A DNA stretch of 35,233 bases from Candidatus Fermentibacterota bacterium (GTDB lineage Bacteria > Fermentibacterota > Fermentibacteria > Fermentibacterales > JCC-6): positions 1 through 35,233 of the forward strand of contig QNDS01000006.1 in the NCBI GenBank assembly GCA_003644925.1, written 5' to 3'. The notes beneath the pieces are model-generated. The model did not search any database. It was not told where the DNA came from and saw only the letters and a program-made list of their open reading frames with translations. The translations under genes were made by a program, and so were the position numbers. Shown piece by piece: positions 17,566 through 26,116 of the stretch; position 1 is the first letter of the stretch; each line of letters opens with the position of its first letter.

Positions 17566-18204
17566 CTAATCAAGTGAAATCCCTCTACCGTCCCTGAGTA
17601 CTTTAACAAACCGCTGCCCTGCAGTAAACCATGATCCCGCTGAAAGAACTATCAGCGTAATCACAAGGGCCTGTGTATCCCATAACCCTGCGGTCACAAG
17701 GCCGGCCATCAGCAGAACAAGCCTTTCCGTCCGGGTAAACACACCAACGGAACAGGATAGGTTAAGACCTTCGGCCCTGGCCCTGATGTAGCTTACCATA
17801 AACGAGCCTCCTATCGCTGCCGGCACAAGGTAAACCAGAATATGGTGAGCATCTCCAGCTTTTCCCGCAAGGAGTGCTCCAAAAATAAGGACTTCTCCAA
17901 TGCGGTCACAGCATGAATCAAAAACCGCGCCAGCTTTGCTGACCACGTTCTTCCTTCGCGCAAGTTCACCATCAACAGCATCAAGAATGCTGCCGACAAT
18001 GAAAAACACAACTCCGACAATGAATTTCCCGTCCCATATAAACCATGCCGCAACGGCTGTAACTAGAAGCCCCATCGTGGTTACCAAAAAGGGTCCCATG
18101 CCAATCGCCAAAAACAGCCTGACCAGGGGAAACAGAAGTTTTCTGCCAGCGTTTCTTATATTCTCCAGGTTTACAAACCTCCTGGAATCTGTTCTGCAAT
18201 ACAT
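17566..18204 (-). CDS. CDP-alcohol phosphatidyltransferase (candidate phosphatidylinositol-phosphate synthase)
   Basis: 212-residue integral membrane enzyme with several hydrophobic segments. It contains the exact family signature D-x2-DG-x2-AR-x8-G-x3-D-x3-D, visible as DAVDGELAR followed by GAVFDSCCD, which binds the metal and CDP-diacylglycerol. The neighbouring inositol-1-phosphate synthase makes inositol phosphate the likely acceptor, so this is probably a phosphatidylinositol-phosphate synthase; that is inferred from context. The ATG at 18204 has no good Shine-Dalgarno. A perfect AGGAGG occurs 12-14 codons in, 9 bases before a CTG at 18168, so the true start may be internal. Confidence 0.87.
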   Translation of the reverse strand: MYCRTDSRRFVNLENIRNAGRKLLFPLVRLFLAIGMGPFLVTTMGLLVTAVAAWFIWDGKFIVGVVFFIVGSILDAVDGELARRKNVVSKAGAVFDSCCDRIGEVLIFGALLAGKAGDAHHILVYLVPAAIGGSFMVSYIRARAEGLNLSCSVGVFTRTERLVLLMAGLVTAGLWDTQALVITLIVLSAGSWFTAGQRFVKVLRDGRGISLD

Positions 18205-18232
18205 CGAAAAATAGAAACAGCATAAGTCATCG

Positions 18233-18934
18233 TCAATTAAAAAAATCCGATGTCAGTACCGCTCCGCCAACAACTAAAGTTATCTCACCGCGGATTTTCC
18301 TTTTACAGAAATAATCCGCAACTTCCGTAATGTTCCCACGCACGTATTCTTCATGGATTTTCGTCATTTCCCTGGCAACACATACGGGGCGATCACCGAA
18401 GACACCTCTCATCTCTTCCAGATACTTCAGGAGATGATGAGGACCAATGTAATATACAATAGATCCGCTGTAAGTGGACATCTCTTCAAGCCGATGAGTC
18501 CTGGCTCCCTTCTTTCTCGGGAGAAACCCCTCAAAGGAAAACCTGTCAACTGGAAGTCCTGAAGCCACAAGGGCGGTTATGACCGCCGAAGGCCCCGGAA
18601 TGACTTCAACGCTATGTCCCCCTCTGATGGCAGCGCTTACCGCCTTGTAGGCAGGGTCCGAAATCCCCGGCATACCGGCATCCGAGACGAGGGCGACAAC
18701 GGCACCGGCGTTCAGAAATTCCTTTATCTGCGGTATCCTGCCGGCAACATTATGGTCGTGGTAACTGTAGAGCTTCTTTCTGTCATTCACGAACCTCGCA
18801 GTTCGCCGGGTGTCCTCGGCCATTACTACAGCGGCGTTCTCTATCGCTTCCTTTGCCCTTTCGGACATATCGGAAAGGTTTCCTATCGGAGTGCCGACAA
18901 GAACGAGCCTTCCTTCACTGACCCTTGTTTTCAT
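18233..18934 (-). CDS. rsmI: 16S rRNA (cytidine-2'-O)-methyltransferase RsmI
   Basis: SAM-dependent methyltransferase of the tetrapyrrole-methylase fold. LVLVGTPIGNLSDMSERA near the N-terminus, AEDTRRTARF, SDAGMPGISDPAY and PGPSAVITALVASGLP are hallmark RsmI blocks; it methylates C1402 of 16S rRNA. The frame is open to 18991, but the ATG at 18934 has GGAG 5 bases upstream and begins a few residues before the first conserved strand, so I use it (233 residues). It overlaps the DUF3006 gene by 20 bases. The C-terminal domain is shorter than in E. coli. Confidence 0.95.
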   Translation of the reverse strand: MKTRVSEGRLVLVGTPIGNLSDMSERAKEAIENAAVVMAEDTRRTARFVNDRKKLYSYHDHNVAGRIPQIKEFLNAGAVVALVSDAGMPGISDPAYKAVSAAIRGGHSVEVIPGPSAVITALVASGLPVDRFSFEGFLPRKKGARTHRLEEMSTYSGSIVYYIGPHHLLKYLEEMRGVFGDRPVCVAREMTKIHEEYVRGNITEVADYFCKRKIRGEITLVVGGAVLTSDFFN

Positions 18935-19169
18935 TCCGCTCCCTGGTCCGGTCAAGAAGCCGCTGCTGAAGGTCATGAACCCTCCGGGCAAGCTTCTCCG
19001 TCTCCCCCGGGTTTCTTCTCAAAATAACATCGAGAACATCACCCTCCCCCGAATCCTCCGGCAGATACTCAGCAGGCAGAAGCCACATGTGGCCGCCTGG
19101 TGTTACCAGAACCGCAATTCCCTCCTCGATCCTGTCGAGGGAAACCAGTATTTTCTTTTCGTCAGCCAT
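18915..19169 (-). CDS. DUF3006 domain small protein
   Basis: Small protein of about 84 residues. The first 55 residues match the DUF3006 pattern: a short beta-rich unit with VSLDRIEEGIAVLV and LPAEYLPEDSGEGDVLDV. The rest is a charged helix rich in Arg and Glu. Function of the family is not known. I chose ATG 19169 (AGGTGG just upstream) over ATG 19184. Its 3' end overlaps the rsmI start by 20 bases, implying coupled translation. Confidence 0.75.
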   Translation of the reverse strand: MADEKKILVSLDRIEEGIAVLVTPGGHMWLLPAEYLPEDSGEGDVLDVILRRNPGETEKLARRVHDLQQRLLDRTRERNENKGQ

Positions 19170-19237
19170 ATTCCACCTTTTCATTTCTCACAGGAATATA
19201 CTGTCAACGGGAACTTCTTCCGAATCATCATCTTCAT

Positions 19238-19927
19238 TCACGGGGTCCTGTTCAGCAGATAGGCTCCCTGCAGTCTCAGCCACTGCTTGTGCGGTTTCAC
19301 ATCACCTTGAATACTCTTAACTGTCTTCCAGAATTTTTTTGAGTGGTTTCTGTGCCGCAGATGAACCAGTTCATGAACAACAACATATTCGACCACAATC
19401 ATCGGAGCGTGAACCAGCATTCTGTTGATCATGATCTTTCCTTGAGGGCTGCAGCTTCCCCAGCGGGTCCGTGCGGTGCGGAGCCTGATTCCGGAGGGAA
19501 CGAGCCCGAGATGGGAATACTTCCCTGCAATTCCCTTCACATGACTGAGGAGCAATTCATCAAGCCACTTTGCAACCGCCAGGGTCAGATCTGACCCCCT
19601 GGGCAGATATGCATACAGAATACCATTGCGCTCAATAAATCTTTCCACCTCTGAAGCATTCTCAGACAGCTGAAGAATTGTCTTCCTCCCGAGAACGGTC
19701 ACTTCCGAACCATGTATGAATCCCGAAGGAATGAATGGAGGGACAACCGATGCGAAATATGCAAGCTTCTCCGTCACCCATCGGGTGCGGCTACGGACAA
19801 ACTTATCGATAACGGAAATACTTGCTCCCGGAGGAGCTGTGACTCTCACCTCTCCGGGGACAACCTGAAGGCTCAGTCTTTTTGCACGGCGGCTGTACCT
19901 CAACGTGTAGGGTATTCCTCGGATCAT
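19238..19927 (-). CDS. YgjP-like zinc metallopeptidase domain protein
   Basis: 229-residue protein of the YgjP/SprT-like (WLM) superfamily. The zinc site is visible as HELVHLRHRNHSKKFW near the C-terminus, with the two histidines and the glutamate of HExxH and a third His downstream. RYSRRAKRLSLQV at the N-terminus and RTRWGSCSPQGKIMINRML are typical of the family. Biochemical role is unsettled. The ATG at 19927 has GGAGG 3 bases upstream and is preferred over ATG 19978. It is the first gene of the leftward run and faces the rightward glycosyltransferase operon. Confidence 0.9.
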   Translation of the reverse strand: MIRGIPYTLRYSRRAKRLSLQVVPGEVRVTAPPGASISVIDKFVRSRTRWVTEKLAYFASVVPPFIPSGFIHGSEVTVLGRKTILQLSENASEVERFIERNGILYAYLPRGSDLTLAVAKWLDELLLSHVKGIAGKYSHLGLVPSGIRLRTARTRWGSCSPQGKIMINRMLVHAPMIVVEYVVVHELVHLRHRNHSKKFWKTVKSIQGDVKPHKQWLRLQGAYLLNRTP

Positions 19928-20114
19928 GATCCTCCAAAATCTCGAAGGGAACATAATAGCACAGTATACATGATCCATCCAGTCAGCTTTTCATCTCCGG
20001 CATGCGGTCATTGCGGAACAATATTCCCCGGAAAAAATGACTGATGTTTATATTGAAAGATCGGTATATTCATTCTGATCGCGAGAAGCACAAACATTTC
20101 CCTGCAGAGAGTAC
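19928..20114. other. Divergent intergenic region
   Basis: 187 bp between the leftward ygjP-like gene and the rightward glycosyltransferase operon. It must hold promoters for both directions unless transcripts begin elsewhere. On the plus strand TATATT occurs at 20049-20054 and 20065-20070, and on the minus strand TATACT and TATTAT occur near the ygjP start, but none has a good -35 at standard spacing. No operator-like palindrome or small gene is evident. Confidence 0.35.
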
Positions 20115-21734
20115 ATGCACAATAGAAACATGGCAGGACTGGATAGAAGGCGAATGAAAACAGATAGAACCGACATTCTTTTCTATGGTCTGACCCTGTT
20201 GACCGTTTCTCTTTTATATCTGTTCCTCTATTCGGATCTGCCGATCTATGGTGATGCATGGGGCTACGGATACAGTTGCGCAAACTGGATCGCGGACAAT
20301 GGGCTTCAGCTCATTCCATCAGGTACCGGCAGAGGTGAGACCGCCGGTGGACACGTAGCCTTTTATTTCTGGATGTGGGCAGCAGCGATGAGGGTTTTCG
20401 GGCACACGGTAAGGATCGCTCATCTGCTTCCCGCTGTTTTTTCTTTCCTGGCAATTGCCGGAACATATCGACTGGGACGTGAACTCGCAGGAAAGGCAAT
20501 GGGGATTGCCTGCGGCATTGCACTTCTGGGGAGTCCTCTATTTCTTTCGCAGGCTTTCCGTCCGCTTCCGATTGCGGCAGTTATGGCCGCATCTGTCTGG
20601 TCACTCTTCTTTTACAGACGCAGTAAATACTTCATGGCATCTCTGCTCTGTGTTTTTGCTGTTATGATGCGGGAGCAGGCACTGGTGTTACCGGTTACAT
20701 ACATTGCTGTAGAGATTTATTTCTTCCGGCAATTACGCTGGCGCAGGATCCTTCTGTTTGCAGCGCCCTTTCTGGTGCCGGTGATACACGGCATTTCAAA
20801 CTATTTTGTAAATGGTTTCATTTTTCTTCCGATTAATATGCCCGGTATCGACCAGTCATTCAGTATCGGATTGTTTCTTGAAAGAATGAAATTCTTTGCC
20901 GGCTATTTCCTCATTTCCCATTTCAGGTGGATCCCTGTCAGTGTAAGCGCAGGAATTCTCTTTGCAAGGTCAGTGAACAGAAAAACAGGTTTGATTCTGG
21001 GCTTCATCCTGCTTGCCATCGGAGCATCCGGGGGATTGCAGAACTACTTCACGGCGATTCTTCTGCTGTCGCTCCTGTATCAGGTTTGTTTCAGGAAAAC
21101 TTCAGTCGGCAGGATGGCATTGGTTCTGGGATTGTTCCCGCTATTAATGGTACTTTTCTTTACCGTCATTGTGTTCGTTACAGCTACAGACATGGAGTTC
21201 ATGTTTTTCCGTTACCTTGCGGCAGCATTCCCGGCACTGATAATCGGGATATTATGGACTCTCTTCAAGTCAAACCGAAAATTCATGCTGATTTCCATTG
21301 TGTTTATCGCAGCAACAGCAGCTACCAATTTTCTCGTAAAATTCCAGCCTTTCTATTCTGACTCAACACTTGCGGGATACGCCGGGCCGCTTCTGGTAAT
21401 GCGGGATGCGGGAATATGGGCGCAGGAGCAGAACCTGACGGTCATTGCTGCCGGAGGCGCAGTTCAGCGTTTCAGCAATCCTGAGTTCGGGTATACCGAT
21501 TCAAGTCAGGCGGTATTCAATATCAACAGTGAGCTTCTGCTTCTTGAGCAGAAGAATTACACCATAGTAGTCCCACCGCTTCTCCCCTGGGGTGATGATA
21601 GTGAAGCAGCGATGCGCCGATTTACCGAGAATCTAAGTAACGAGTACAGACTGGAGCTTAGCAGAATAATCACCAGAGGGCCATTCTATGCTTCATGTTA
21701 CATTCTTCACTGGGATCCTCAGATTCAGGAATAG
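20115..21734 (+). CDS. GT-C type glycosyltransferase (PMT/ArnT-like), multi-pass membrane protein
   Basis: 539-residue integral membrane protein with about ten or more hydrophobic segments. After the first membrane segment comes a loop with an acidic residue (IYGDAWGYGYS), the pattern of the catalytic Asp in PMT_2/GT39-type lipid-linked sugar transferases. LLPAVFSFLAIAGTYRLGRELAGK is also typical of that group. A non-membrane C-terminal region of roughly 120 residues follows. It would transfer a sugar from a polyprenyl carrier to a lipid or protein outside the inner membrane; donor and acceptor are unknown. The start is uncertain: ATG 20115, or ATG 20154 with AAGG just upstream. The ferredoxin gene follows after 12 bp. 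Confidence 0.82.
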   Translation: MHNRNMAGLDRRRMKTDRTDILFYGLTLLTVSLLYLFLYSDLPIYGDAWGYGYSCANWIADNGLQLIPSGTGRGETAGGHVAFYFWMWAAAMRVFGHTVRIAHLLPAVFSFLAIAGTYRLGRELAGKAMGIACGIALLGSPLFLSQAFRPLPIAAVMAASVWSLFFYRRSKYFMASLLCVFAVMMREQALVLPVTYIAVEIYFFRQLRWRRILLFAAPFLVPVIHGISNYFVNGFIFLPINMPGIDQSFSIGLFLERMKFFAGYFLISHFRWIPVSVSAGILFARSVNRKTGLILGFILLAIGASGGLQNYFTAILLLSLLYQVCFRKTSVGRMALVLGLFPLLMVLFFTVIVFVTATDMEFMFFRYLAAAFPALIIGILWTLFKSNRKFMLISIVFIAATAATNFLVKFQPFYSDSTLAGYAGPLLVMRDAGIWAQEQNLTVIAAGGAVQRFSNPEFGYTDSSQAVFNINSELLLLEQKNYTIVVPPLLPWGDDSEAAMRRFTENLSNEYRLELSRIITRGPFYASCYILHWDPQIQE

Positions 21735-21746
21735 TATAGGCTTCAA

Positions 21747-22154
21747 ATGATGAAATTTACTATCATGTCCGACCTCTGCACCGGCTGCATGAACTGCGTG
21801 ACGGTCTGCTCCCTTCTGCAATGCGGAGAGCAAGACAGGTCTGCATCCCTCATCAGGGTGAACCTGGAACTATTCTCAGGGAAACACACCCATATTTTCT
21901 GCAGGCAGTGCGAAAGCCCTGAATGCCGAAGAGCCTGTCCCGCAGGAGCAATAAACAAAGATCTGCGCAGTGGCGCCTGGGTGATAAACTACGATCTGTG
22001 CACAAAGTGCGGCAATTGTGTGGAAGCATGCCCGTTCGGAGCCATGTTCCGGCGCACAGGCACACCTTTGAAATGTGACCTTTGCGGCGGAAATCCTGCC
22101 TGCCTGGAGGCCTGCACTTTCAACGCCATCATCCCGGCAGAAGAGAGATCATGA
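21747..22154 (+). CDS. Four-cluster 4Fe-4S ferredoxin, AOR-associated
   Basis: 135-residue polyferredoxin with 17 cysteines. Four groups of four can be assigned: CTGCMNC...C near residues 11-21, CRQC...C...C in the middle, CTKCGNCVEACP, and CDLC...C...C near the end. The pattern resembles the iron-sulfur subunits of molybdopterin and tungstopterin oxidoreductases (DMSO-reductase B / YdhY type), which pass electrons from the catalytic subunit to another carrier. The oxidoreductase gene overlaps its stop by 4 bases (ATGA), so the two are partners. ATG at 21747 and 21750 are adjacent alternatives; the Shine-Dalgarno is weak. Confidence 0.92.
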   Translation: MMKFTIMSDLCTGCMNCVTVCSLLQCGEQDRSASLIRVNLELFSGKHTHIFCRQCESPECRRACPAGAINKDLRSGAWVINYDLCTKCGNCVEACPFGAMFRRTGTPLKCDLCGGNPACLEACTFNAIIPAEERS

Positions 22155-24121
22155 CGTACGGCGGCTACGCTGGAAAACTGCTCAGAGTTAACTTGAGCAC
22201 CGGAGTTATCGAGCAGCAGGATACTCAGGATTACCTGCCGGACTGGTACGGCGGAAGGGCAATGGCGGCAAGGATAGCATGGGACGAAATTCCCCCGGGC
22301 ACAGCCGCTTTTGACCCCCTGAGCCCTCTGATGATACTTACAGGACCCCTCACCGGAACAGCGGCACCCTTTTCGGGAAGAACAACAGTCTGCGGTATCT
22401 CATCCCAGGGGTATCCACAGGAGTGGTACTCCAGGTCATCATTCGGCGGACACTGGGGTCCTGAGCTTAAACACGCCGGTTTTGATGGTATTGTTGTTAC
22501 AGGAAGAGCTTCAAGCCCGGTTTTTCTGAAGATAGAGAACAGAACCTGCACAATCGAAGACGCTGGAAAACTCTGGGGAATGGGAATCTACCTCACGCAG
22601 AAAAGGATAATGGAAGGATACGGCAGTGACTGGAGAGTATTTGCGATAGGTCCGGCCGGGGAGAACAGAGTCCGGATAGCTATCGCCGCCACCGAAACGG
22701 AAAGCGCCTCCGGGCAGGGAGGCTACGGAGCGGTGATGGGCTCGAAGAATCTGAAGGCGATAGCCGTGCATGGAACCCTTCCTCTGCCTGTGGCCGAACC
22801 TGAGAGATTCCTTGAGGTCTGCAGGCTTGTGAGAAATGAAGCCCACGCATCCCACGGATGGCCGCACACACCGGAGCTCAGCAGCGATAAGGTAAAGAAG
22901 TACGGACAGCGCTACCAGGCATGTACACAGGGGTGCGCGGTCAGATGCTATGACGCCAGGTTCTATACAACCGTTCCCGCTGTCCTGCAGAAGGGGAAAA
23001 AACTCTCAGGGCAGGTTGATTGCATTGCCGGACTGTTTCCCGGGATAGAGGGAACCTTCTACGACTGGAAACTCGGTTTTGAGGCGGGTTTCGAGATCGG
23101 TCAGATTGCCAACGATGAAGGGCTCAACCACTGGGAAATACTTATGGGACTTGTTCCGTGGCTCCGGTACCTCAGGAACGATGGGGTGATCGAAAAGATC
23201 GATGGAATGAAGATAGATCTGGATTCCCCCGTGTTCTGGTCTTTCCTTCTAAGAGGAATATCGAGACGGGAAGGGGAGTTCCGCTCCGCATTATCCGAGG
23301 GTACCGCCCGGGCCAGTAGAATCCTCGGTATCGGTTCTGAACGTCTGGAACAGCTCTTCCCCGCCTGGGGGTATGCCGGGCACTGGGACGGCCATGGAGA
23401 CAGAATAAACTACGTCTTCTTCCCTTACTGGATTGTGAGCGCCCTGCAGTGGGCGGTGGATACCCGGGATCCGATCTCAAGTGCACACGGTTACGGGCAG
23501 AATATTATGGGATGGAGCAGGATATGCTCCCCAGAGCTTGGTCTTACGTGGGACAGAATAAAACAAGTCTCATCAAAGGTGTATGGATCGGAGACCTGTG
23601 CCGATCCGGAAAGCGGGTACTCGGGCAAGGCTTACCCCGCATACTGGCACGGTCAAAGATCGGTTATGAAGGATTCTCTCACAGTCGGTGATCAGGTTTT
23701 TCCCAGGATCTACTCAAGAAAGACTGAAGACAATTTCGCGAGAGCAGGAGACATGGAAGGCCCATCGTTCGAGCGGCACATGTTCACCTCCCTCACTGGC
23801 ATTCCATGGACAGACGAGGAATTGAACCATGCTTCGGCGAGAGTGATTCAGCTCGAACGAGCATTGCTTGTAAGGAATTTCAGCAGATCAAGGGCTGATG
23901 ATGAATCGGTTATTCCTTACTTTGAGAAAACTGAACAACAGACGAATCCTCTTATAGATCATCCGGTGGCCATGGACGGAGAAAGATTCAGGAAAGTGAT
24001 GGATGAGTACTATGCCCTTCGGGGCTGGGACAGAAAGATGGGAAGACCAACTCTGAAAACCATGCAGGAATTCGACCTCGCAGAGGAAGCAAAACAGCTG
24101 GGAGACAGGATAGTTGAATAA
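22151..24121 (+). CDS. Aldehyde:ferredoxin oxidoreductase family protein
   Basis: 656-residue member of the tungstopterin aldehyde ferredoxin oxidoreductase family. The N-terminal cofactor domain reads YAGKLLRVNLSTG..., YGGRAMAARIAWDEIPPG, TGPLTGTAAPFSGRT and SSFGGHWGPELKHAGFDG. The iron-sulfur motif CTQGCAVRC places cysteines at 258, 262 and 266. In relatives the fourth ligand is a Cys in a downstream segment of type DSL..CD..FP; here that segment is DSLTVGDQVFP with Gly at 513. The enzyme would oxidise an aldehyde to a carboxylic acid and pass electrons to the adjacent ferredoxin. I chose ATG 22151, which overlaps the ferredoxin stop and begins the conserved domain; the open frame extends to 22082. 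The GHMP kinase overlaps its end by 8 bases. Confidence 0.93.
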   Translation: MTYGGYAGKLLRVNLSTGVIEQQDTQDYLPDWYGGRAMAARIAWDEIPPGTAAFDPLSPLMILTGPLTGTAAPFSGRTTVCGISSQGYPQEWYSRSSFGGHWGPELKHAGFDGIVVTGRASSPVFLKIENRTCTIEDAGKLWGMGIYLTQKRIMEGYGSDWRVFAIGPAGENRVRIAIAATETESASGQGGYGAVMGSKNLKAIAVHGTLPLPVAEPERFLEVCRLVRNEAHASHGWPHTPELSSDKVKKYGQRYQACTQGCAVRCYDARFYTTVPAVLQKGKKLSGQVDCIAGLFPGIEGTFYDWKLGFEAGFEIGQIANDEGLNHWEILMGLVPWLRYLRNDGVIEKIDGMKIDLDSPVFWSFLLRGISRREGEFRSALSEGTARASRILGIGSERLEQLFPAWGYAGHWDGHGDRINYVFFPYWIVSALQWAVDTRDPISSAHGYGQNIMGWSRICSPELGLTWDRIKQVSSKVYGSETCADPESGYSGKAYPAYWHGQRSVMKDSLTVGDQVFPRIYSRKTEDNFARAGDMEGPSFERHMFTSLTGIPWTDEELNHASARVIQLERALLVRNFSRSRADDESVIPYFEKTEQQTNPLIDHPVAMDGERFRKVMDEYYALRGWDRKMGRPTLKTMQEFDLAEEAKQLGDRIVE

Positions 24122-25148
24122 GATCGACCTGTTCGTCCCGGGCAGGCTCTGCCTGTTCGGTGAGCATTCAGACTGGGCCGGTGAATACAGGAAAAGCGAC
24201 CCCTCCGTAGAGACAGGCCGCTGTATCGTAGCCGGGACGGATCAGGGAATTTATGGAACCGCTGAACCGGCGGAGGCGGGATTTCACATCTCACAGATCC
24301 TCCCGGACGGGTCCGTGGGACCCCTGCATTCCTACCCTTCGGAGCCGGAGCTTCTGGAAAAAGTGGCGGAATCCGCGGTATTCGATTCTTATGCGGCCGG
24401 TACAGCATCTATCCTTCTGAAGAAGTATCCTGACCTCGGACTGAGACTGCGTATACACAGAAGAACTCTGCCTATGAAAAAAGGACTTTCATCTTCTGCT
24501 GCAGTATGCGTTCTATCAGCCAGGGCATTCAACAGGGTCCATTCTCTCAACCTTTCGATTGAAGAAGAAATGGAGCTTGCCTACCGGGGTGAGCTTCTTA
24601 CCGGTTCTCACTGCGGAAGGATGGATCAGGCCTGCGCCTATGGGGTGGACCCGGTCCTGCTTACCTTCGATGGAGATGAAATGACCACCGCACCTCTGCT
24701 TCCAGGGGGCGCTCTGCACTTCCTTATCGTGGATCTGCAGGGCAGAAAGAATACACGCAGAATCCTTGAAGAGCTGAACTCAGCGTTCACAGGTGGAAAC
24801 AGGCAGATCAGAGCAGCGCTGGGCACCGAAAATCACAGGATTACCGCAGAGGCATGTGCTGCCATAGAAAGAGGAGATGCAAAGGATCTGGGACGACTCA
24901 TGATAGAAGCACAGAGAGTATTCGACGAACTGGTGGCCCCTGCGTGTCCCTCGGAGCTCAGGTCTCCTGTACTTCACGAAATACTGGCCAGCAGGATCGC
25001 AGGAAGTCTTGCCTGGGGCGGAAAGGGTGTCGGCTCGCAGGGAGACGGTACCGCCCAGTTCATCTGCAAGGGTTCGGGAGAAAGAGAAGAGCTCAGAACA
25101 GTACTGGAAGCCGAAACAGGTGTGGAGTGCTACTTTCTAACAATGTGA
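24114..25148 (+). CDS. GHMP-family sugar kinase
   Basis: 344-residue GHMP kinase. It opens with PGRLCLFGEHSDWAG, the galactokinase/arabinokinase-like substrate motif, followed by the ATP loop PMKKGLSSSAAVCVLSARAFN around residue 122-140 and the catalytic-Asp segment GSHCGRMDQACAYG. The C-terminal GHMP domain ends with GGKGVGSQGDGTAQF. It should phosphorylate a monosaccharide, probably at C1; arabinose, galactose, a uronic acid or a heptose are all possible. Start codon is TTG at 24114, inside the end of the oxidoreductase gene (8 bp overlap), with a GGGAGACAGGA segment upstream. Its place in the operon implies sugar activation linked to aldehyde oxidation. Confidence 0.88.
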   Translation: MNKIDLFVPGRLCLFGEHSDWAGEYRKSDPSVETGRCIVAGTDQGIYGTAEPAEAGFHISQILPDGSVGPLHSYPSEPELLEKVAESAVFDSYAAGTASILLKKYPDLGLRLRIHRRTLPMKKGLSSSAAVCVLSARAFNRVHSLNLSIEEEMELAYRGELLTGSHCGRMDQACAYGVDPVLLTFDGDEMTTAPLLPGGALHFLIVDLQGRKNTRRILEELNSAFTGGNRQIRAALGTENHRITAEACAAIERGDAKDLGRLMIEAQRVFDELVAPACPSELRSPVLHEILASRIAGSLAWGGKGVGSQGDGTAQFICKGSGEREELRTVLEAETGVECYFLTM

Positions 25149-25180
25149 TCTGATGCAGACATCAATTTCTCCAGTTCATT

Positions 25181-26116
25181 CTACCCGGAATCATCAAGGA
25201 TACCAAGCAGCATAACTGCTTTCCCTTTTCCTACCCTCTCACGCAGACCTGAACTGAGATCATCGAAGGATACTATTCTAAAACCCATTGATCTGTAAAG
25301 ATTCATTGCTCGATAGTTGGTTTCCTCAACGAGCAGCCCGATAGCCTGGGCACCTGCAAGTTCGGCACTGGATACGGCAAGTGATGTGAGACCTCTTCCA
25401 ACACCACCGCCCCGGAAAAGCGATCTGACCCTCATGCTGAACAGCCATGGGTTTTCACCGAACGGTGTGTCCTGCTCGAATCTTATGAATTGTGCTGATC
25501 CGATTCTTCTTCCGAACAGATATGCATTGAGCCAGTCCCAGTCGGCTTGCGTCCCGGGACTTCCGGAATGCTTTTCAGCTGGATGGATCTCGTATTTCAC
25601 CATCGGTCGAAGAATGGCTGAGCACAGTTTTCTGTAGAGCCTGAAACTCGATGCAAGTGAGAATACTCTGGCAGATGTTCTCCTTGGAAGGGATTTTAAT
25701 CGTGCGATCAATCGCGCAGATGCGGTTTGCTTCTGTCCTGAAGGCACGGAGTCGATCCGGATAGATTTACCATCCCTGACGGCAGATACTATTATTCCCA
25801 TAACCTGTTCAATGGATATTCGATAGTGATCCTCCGGATCAGAATCACTTGAAAGAAAGAGTTCCCTGTGGGAAGAGACCCTGCTGACATCCGAAACTCT
25901 GTGTACCGCAGCACGGTCATCCCCGGTTCTGTATAGAAGAATATCTCCCTGTTTTATTGAAAAGGGATCTTCGGGTACAGCTGTTAGAAGATCACCATCC
26001 CTCAGCGTTGGAAGCATACTTGAGCCCAAGGCTATGAATGAGATGGTTCCGCTTCGACTGAACACTTCGGCTGCCAGTTCCGCAAGATCGGAAGAGCCCA
26101 GATTCAGTTTCTGCAT
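25181..26116 (-). CDS. S26 signal-peptidase-like domain fused to GNAT acetyltransferase
   Basis: 311 residues with two recognisable parts. Residues 25-120 form an S24/S26-type peptidase core: GSSMLPTLRDGDLLT gives the catalytic Ser, and AAVHRVSD gives a His where bacterial leader peptidases have Lys, the Ser/His form of SipW/ER-type signal peptidases. No strong membrane segment is obvious. After a basic linker, residues about 205-305 form a GNAT domain with RGGGVGRGLTSLAV as acetyl-CoA loop and NYRAMNLYRSMGFRIV. It ends the peptide-modification cluster; its ATG overlaps the kinase gene by 13 bases. It may trim and/or acetylate the precursor peptide, which is inference. Peptidase activity is not certain since related domains may be inactive. 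Confidence 0.8.
   Translation of the reverse strand: MQKLNLGSSDLAELAAEVFSRSGTISFIALGSSMLPTLRDGDLLTAVPEDPFSIKQGDILLYRTGDDRAAVHRVSDVSRVSSHRELFLSSDSDPEDHYRISIEQVMGIIVSAVRDGKSIRIDSVPSGQKQTASARLIARLKSLPRRTSARVFSLASSFRLYRKLCSAILRPMVKYEIHPAEKHSGSPGTQADWDWLNAYLFGRRIGSAQFIRFEQDTPFGENPWLFSMRVRSLFRGGGVGRGLTSLAVSSAELAGAQAIGLLVEETNYRAMNLYRSMGFRIVSFDDLSSGLRERVGKGKAVMLLGILDDSG

Noticed and set aside
25151-25164. Small inverted repeat (TGATG / CATCA) between the convergent GHMP kinase and S26-GNAT genes as a terminator
   Set aside because: Only 5 bp of AT-containing stem and no proper T-run, too weak to call.
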